Positions 30,323-33,633 of a DNA stretch of 33,633 nt are shown one piece after another. Under the pieces are notes generated by a model. It had not been told where the DNA came from. It saw only the letters and a program-made list of their open reading frames with translations, and did no database searches. The first letter of the stretch is position 1, and every line of letters starts with the position of its first letter. The translations under genes were made by a program, and so were the position numbers. This stretch comes from Candidatus Limivicinus faecipullorum (GTDB taxonomy: Bacteria; Bacillota; Clostridia; Oscillospirales; Oscillospiraceae): contig DVHY01000076.1 in NCBI GenBank assembly GCA_018711755.1, positions 1 to 33,633 on the forward strand, read 5' to 3'.

Positions 30323-30349
30323 TGACAAATTAATGAATTTGAGCTTTTT

Positions 30350-31039
30350 CTAGTCCATAAGTTTCACAGGGCTGAAATCCAGATAATCGGCGGACACCAG
30401 TCTGAATTCCGTGCCGTCCTTCCAGCCTTTGAAGGCCGAGTAGCAGCCTTTGCCATGGATATGGCCGTAGCAGCAGAGGCGGACCTGATGCTCCTTCAAA
30501 AGAGCCAGGATCTCCGGGCAGCTGTAATGGAGATACAGGGGCGGATAGTGGAGGAAGGCCAGCTTCGGCAGCTCTCCGGCGGCTTTCAGGGAGGCCTCCA
30601 GGCGCAATATCTCCCTGCGCATTATCTTTTTGTCGTGCTCTCCGCCCTTCTCCTCTTCGTAGAACCAGCCTCTGGTGCCGCAGAGGGCAAAGCCTTTGTA
30701 CTGAAAGCAGTTGTTGTAGAGGATGTCTATGCTGTCGATGCCGTTTTCGTTGAAGAAGCGCCGGGCTTTGGCGGCGGTGCTCCACCAGTAGTCGTGGTTG
30801 CCCTTGAGGATTATCTTTTTCCCCGGCAGGGAATGGATGAACAGGAAGTCCTCCCTGCATTCCTCTATGCCCATGCCCCAGCTGATGTCCCCGCAGATGA
30901 CGCACACATCCTCTGCAGTCAGTTCGGCAAAGCCCTCTTTCAGTTTTTCTGCGTGGTTTTCCCATTTGTCCCCGAAGATGTCCATGGGCTTTTGGCTGCC
31001 CAGGGACAGATGGGTGTCGCCTATTGCGTACAGCGCCAT
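30350..31039 (-). CDS. Metallophosphoesterase
   Basis: A 229-residue calcineurin-like phosphoesterase with two-metal motifs in order: YAIGDTHL near residue 5, CGDISWGMG near 69, GNHDYWW near 99, LHYPP near 165 and GHIHGKG near 194. This form, with GNHDYWW, is common in clostridia as a stand-alone gene. It has no signal peptide, so it acts in the cytosol. The substrate is unknown. It is flanked by the tig promoter and the plus-strand DUF1540 gene and probably forms its own unit, though no clear promoter is visible. Confidence 0.88.
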   Translation of the reverse strand: MALYAIGDTHLSLGSQKPMDIFGDKWENHAEKLKEGFAELTAEDVCVICGDISWGMGIEECREDFLFIHSLPGKKIILKGNHDYWWSTAAKARRFFNENGIDSIDILYNNCFQYKGFALCGTRGWFYEEEKGGEHDKKIMRREILRLEASLKAAGELPKLAFLHYPPLYLHYSCPEILALLKEHQVRLCCYGHIHGKGCYSAFKGWKDGTEFRLVSADYLDFSPVKLMD

Positions 31040-31114
31040 AGAATCCGTCCTCAGAATAAAAATGCTTGCTGTCTCAAATAATAACAGGGCAATTCAATAA
31101 TTGGAGGCATAAAC

Positions 31115-31291
31115 ATGAACGACAAGAGAACATCCGGCCCCAATCCCGGCGTGGGCTGCGACGTGACGAACTGCAAGTACAACACCGTGGACTGCAAGTG
31201 CAGCGCCGCAAAGATCAGCGTCCAGAACGAGAAGGCCAGCACCAAAGGCGAGACCTACTGCTCCACCTTCTGTCCCAGAGGCACCTGCTGA
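31115..31291 (+). CDS. Small Cys-rich DUF1540-domain protein
   Basis: A 58-residue protein on the plus strand. Seven cysteines lie in the DUF1540 pattern: VGCDVTNCKYNTVDCKCSAAKI, then a spacer, then YCSTFCPRGTC. The Cys spacing suggests metal binding or disulfide formation. The family is frequent in clostridia and its function is not established. A GGAGG site (31103-31107) lies seven bases before the ATG. The minus strand here has no convincing gene. A short GC stem (31297-31313) follows without a U-run. Confidence 0.85.
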   Translation: MNDKRTSGPNPGVGCDVTNCKYNTVDCKCSAAKISVQNEKASTKGETYCSTFCPRGTC

Positions 31292-31296
31292 TCTCT

Positions 31297-31313
31297 CCCC
31301 GGCCCGTCCGGGG
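31297..31313. other. Short GC-rich stem between convergent DUF1540 and yraN genes
   Basis: CCCCGG and CCGGGG enclose a five-base loop. Neither strand has a U-run after it. It may still end transcription from one or both convergent genes, but weakly. Confidence 0.3.
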
Positions 31314-31324
31314 TACATAGCCTG

Positions 31325-31687
31325 TTATTGAAAAGCGTCCTCAATGTGGTTGATCTCTATCCGGCGGCTCTTCTCCCCCTCCGGGGCATAGAGCTCTATA
31401 ACGTCGAAGCGGGGCTGCAAGTCCGTGTCGCGGCAGCTGAGCCACAGCTCCGCGGCGGTGATGATGCGCCGCTGCTTGCCCGTGTCCACGAACTCCCTGG
31501 CCTGGGCGAAGGCTGCGTCCTTTCTCAGCTTTACCTCCACGAAGACCAGATAGCCGCCCCGGCTGGCGATGATGTCTATCTCCCCGAAGCGGCAGGAGAA
31601 GTTCCTCTCCAGTATTTTATATCCCCTGCGGCGCAGATAATTTGCCGCCTTGTCCTCGCCCCAGCTGCCCAGGCTCTTTCTGTCCAT
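31325..31687 (-). CDS. yraN: UPF0102 / YraN-family nuclease-fold protein
   Basis: A 120-residue protein with the restriction-endonuclease-like fold. Signature motifs are GSWGEDKAANYLRRRGYKILERNF, then FGEIDIIASRGGYLVFVEVKLR (the Asp and Glu-x-Lys of the putative active site), then ITAAELWLS. Function is unsettled. It starts on the last base of the rnhB stop (TGATG), in the usual ylqF-rnhB-yraN order. Confidence 0.94.
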   Translation of the reverse strand: MDRKSLGSWGEDKAANYLRRRGYKILERNFSCRFGEIDIIASRGGYLVFVEVKLRKDAAFAQAREFVDTGKQRRIITAAELWLSCRDTDLQPRFDVIELYAPEGEKSRRIEINHIEDAFQ

Positions 31688-32286
31688 CAGTGCATCTTCC
31701 TCAGAAAGCTCAGCCTGTGTATGGGGCTGGGCCCGTATTCCCTCAAAGCCTCATAGTGGAGCTTTGTGCCGTAGCCCTTGTGCTGCCGGAAATGGTACTG
31801 GGGGTACAGCTCATCCATTTGCAGCATGTAGCGGTCACGGCTGACCTTGGCCAGCACCGAGGCCGCCGCGATATCTGCGCACAGGGAGTCCCCCTTCACT
31901 ACGCAGCGGCTGGGAAACTCTATCCCGGCGTTTCTGTTGCCGTCGATGAGAGCCAGCTCCGGCTGCGGTTCAAGCTGAGCTATGGCCCGGTTCATGGCCA
32001 GGTATGTAGCCCCCAGGATATTCAGCTCCTCTATCTCCTCCACCGAGGCGAAAGCAATGCCGCAGCTCAAAGCGGCATTTTTGATGGGCTCAAAAAGCTC
32101 CTCCCGCTTTTTCTCCGTCAGCTTTTTGGAGTCGTTGAGCCCTGGTATCTCCAGCCCCTGGGGCAGTATGACCGCGGCGGCGCAGACCGGCCCGGCCAGG
32201 GGACCCCGGCCCGCCTCGTCCACGCCGCAGATGAGCTTATAGCCCTGGGCGTATATCTCTTTTTCCAGTTCCCAAAGATCAGTCAT
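31687..32286 (-). CDS. rnhB: Ribonuclease HII
   Basis: RNase HII removes ribonucleotides from DNA and cleaves RNA-DNA hybrids. The 199-residue protein carries ICGVDEAGRGPLAGPVCAAAVIL near residue 18, with the catalytic Asp-Glu pair and GRG motif. The third Asp lies in LALIDGNRNAG, and VKGDSLCADIAAASVLAKVSRD supplies the fourth. Overlaps with both neighbours suggest coupled translation. Confidence 0.97.
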   Translation of the reverse strand: MTDLWELEKEIYAQGYKLICGVDEAGRGPLAGPVCAAAVILPQGLEIPGLNDSKKLTEKKREELFEPIKNAALSCGIAFASVEEIEELNILGATYLAMNRAIAQLEPQPELALIDGNRNAGIEFPSRCVVKGDSLCADIAAASVLAKVSRDRYMLQMDELYPQYHFRQHKGYGTKLHYEALREYGPSPIHRLSFLRKMH

Positions 32287-33157
32287 CAGGAGCCTCCAGG
32301 CTGAGCCTGCCCAGTTTTCCCTCGTGGTATTCCCCCAGGAGGGTGTTTGCCATGCGTTCTATGTCGTATTCGCCTCTGGAGACCAGAAAGCCCCTTTTCT
32401 TGGCCGCCTGTTCCAGAAGCTCGAAGCCGTTCATATCCGGGTCCGGCGTGAACTTGTACCGCTCCTCTATGGCCTTGGGGTACATGTCTCTCAGGCGCAG
32501 CATGAAGTTTGCCCCCAGAGTCTCCTTGTCCAGCACGTCGGCCTTTATGGCGTTGGTGATGGCCAGCAGCTCCCCCACCTCCTGGCTGTCGAAGCGGGGC
32601 CAGAGTATGCCGGGAGTGTCCAGCAGGTCCAGGCCGGAGTCTATGTTTATCCACTGTTTGCCCCGGGTGACTCCGGGCTTGTCTCCGGCAATGGCGGCCT
32701 TGCGCCCGGCCACCTTGTTGATGAAGGTGGACTTGCCCACATTTGGTATACCCAGTATCATCACCCGAAGAGCGCGCCCCACCTGGCCCTTGCTCTCATA
32801 GTCTCTGAGTTTGTCCGCCAGCAGGCGGCGCACGGCGGGGGCAAAGCCGTTTACTCCCTTGCCGCTTCTTGCGTCGGTCTCCAGCACGGAAAAGCCCTTG
32901 GCCTCGTAGTGCTTTTTCCACCTGGCCGTCATGGCCGGGTCCGCCAGGTCAATGCGGTTGAGGATGATGAGCCGGGGCTTGTCCCCCGCCAGGCGGTCTA
33001 TGTCCGGGTTCCGGCTGGCCCCGGGTATCCTGGCGTCCAGCAGTTCGCAGACGGCGTCCACCATTTTCAGGTTTTCCTCTATCATCCGCTGGGCCTTGGT
33101 CATATGCCCCGGGAACCACTGGATATTCATTTTTTCGTACATATCCCTGTTTTGCAT
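32279..33157 (-). CDS. ylqF: Ribosome biogenesis GTPase YlqF/RbgA
   Basis: RbgA drives a late step of 50S assembly. It is a circularly permuted GTPase: G4 (NRIDLADP) comes near residue 64, before G1 (GIPNVGKSTFINKV) near 135 and G3 (LDTPGILWP) near 180. The N-terminus has the family motif IQWFPGHMTKAQRMI, and the C-terminal helical domain is complete. I keep the start at 33157, where ATG overlaps the lepB stop (TGATG). ATG codons at 33142 and 33130 are also possible, the last giving the typical MNIQWFPGHM start. Confidence 0.95.
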   Translation of the reverse strand: MQNRDMYEKMNIQWFPGHMTKAQRMIEENLKMVDAVCELLDARIPGASRNPDIDRLAGDKPRLIILNRIDLADPAMTARWKKHYEAKGFSVLETDARSGKGVNGFAPAVRRLLADKLRDYESKGQVGRALRVMILGIPNVGKSTFINKVAGRKAAIAGDKPGVTRGKQWINIDSGLDLLDTPGILWPRFDSQEVGELLAITNAIKADVLDKETLGANFMLRLRDMYPKAIEERYKFTPDPDMNGFELLEQAAKKRGFLVSRGEYDIERMANTLLGEYHEGKLGRLSLEAPDD

Positions 33158-33633
33158 CAGCGTATGGCTCTCATCTGGGACAGGGGATATATCACGAAAT
33201 AGGCCTTGCCCAGGATGAGGCGGCTGTCCACCATGCCTATCTCCGTCTTGCGGCTGTCTGTGGAGGCATTTCGGTTATCCCCCATTACGAAGACACAGCC
33301 CTCCGGCACGGTCTGAGGCCCGATAAAGTCTATCTTGTTGGTGGTGGGCTCCATGATATAGTCCTCCTGTATAGCCTCGCCGTCCACATAGACAATGCCG
33401 TTGTCAAAGTCTATGTTTATCACCTGGCCCTCGGTGGCGATGACCCGCTTCACCAAAGCCCGCTCCGGGTCGTATTCGTCCTTTTTGAACACCACCACGT
33501 CCCCGGCCTTGGGAGAATAGAACAGGCCGGACACCAGCATCTTGTCTCCGTTATTCAGCGTAGGGTTCATGGAGGTGCCTCTCACGTCGATAAGCCTTAC
33601 AAAGAAAGCGAAGATGACAACGCAGATTATCAG
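33157..33633 (-). CDS. lepB: Signal peptidase I, 5' end outside the window
   Basis: Signal peptidase I cleaves signal peptides on the outer face of the membrane. The visible 158 residues begin in the membrane anchor (CVVIFAFFVRLIDV). The catalytic Ser is in RGTSMNPTL and the catalytic Lys in RALVKRVIATEGQ; the conserved GDNRNASTDSR box is present. The codon at 33585 is GTG (Val) inside the gene, not the start; the frame stays open to the window edge. Synteny of lepB with ylqF-rnhB is common in Firmicutes. Partial gene. Confidence 0.95.
   Translation of the reverse strand: MIICVVIFAFFVRLIDVRGTSMNPTLNNGDKMLVSGLFYSPKAGDVVVFKKDEYDPERALVKRVIATEGQVINIDFDNGIVYVDGEAIQEDYIMEPTTNKIDFIGPQTVPEGCVFVMGDNRNASTDSRKTEIGMVDSRLILGKAYFVIYPLSQMRAIR

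Noticed and set aside
1..33633. Mobile element, prophage, CRISPR or defence system
   Set aside because: No transposase, integrase, repeat-spacer array, attachment duplication or recognisable defence gene; gene order is conserved housekeeping.
1..33633. tRNA, rRNA or known riboswitch
   Set aside because: Gaps between genes are short, and I found no cloverleaf with TTCRA-type arms and no riboswitch consensus, including none ahead of ribF, which sits only 10 bases after truB.

Overview
The window reads as a stretch of core chromosome from a fairly GC-rich, probably endospore-forming member of the Clostridia, most like the Oscillospiraceae/Ruminococcaceae. Three things support this. Gene order is classic Firmicutes (rimP-nusA-ylxR-ylxQ-infB-rbfA-nrnA-truB-ribF; ylqF-rnhB-yraN; tig-clpP-clpX-lon-ysxC). 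There is a YtfJ/GerW-type sporulation gene beside its DUF2953 partner. IspH is fused to ribosomal protein S1, an arrangement known from clostridia. Nearly every gene is on the minus strand; only an alpha/beta hydrolase (12991-13935) and a 58-residue DUF1540 protein (31115-31291) are on the plus strand. I see no phage, insertion sequence, CRISPR, tRNA or rRNA, and no gene-free stretch above about 200 bases.

Layout, following the minus strand from the right edge. (1) lepB (cut by the window end), ylqF/rbgA, rnhB and yraN. (2) The plus-strand DUF1540 gene, then a lone metallophosphoesterase. (3) A proteostasis operon, tig-clpP-clpX-lon-ysxC, behind a clear sigma-A-type promoter. (4) A second operon starting at a site-2 protease gene, then scpA, scpB, a DUF2953 gene and ytfJ. 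(5) A cell-wall and translation run: dacF-like carboxypeptidase, rluB, an RpiR-family regulator, a BaiN/HI0933-type flavoprotein, cmk and the ispH-rpsA fusion, ending at a strong hairpin. (6) An accessory patch: the plus-strand hydrolase, a divergent Nudix-like gene, a solute-binding lipoprotein with a propeller-like front half, and a VanY-like carboxypeptidase with a near-consensus promoter. (7) The nusA-infB operon from rimP to ribF, then a membrane-anchored PepSY-domain protein.

Together these genes serve translation initiation, ribosome assembly and RNA modification, cytosolic protein folding and degradation, chromosome condensation, peptidoglycan trimming and protein export. No wholly new multi-gene system is evident. 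The points most worth a second look are regulatory: a strong intrinsic terminator between the rimP promoter and the first gene of the nusA operon (consistent with NusA autoregulation); a full Shine-Dalgarno and ATG inside the ispH-rpsA fusion that would release a stand-alone S1; an AT-rich island inside ispH; unusual starts for the dacF-like and site-2 protease genes; and inverted repeats in the tig promoter.

All calls come from reading the sequence and recalled family motifs; no database search was run.
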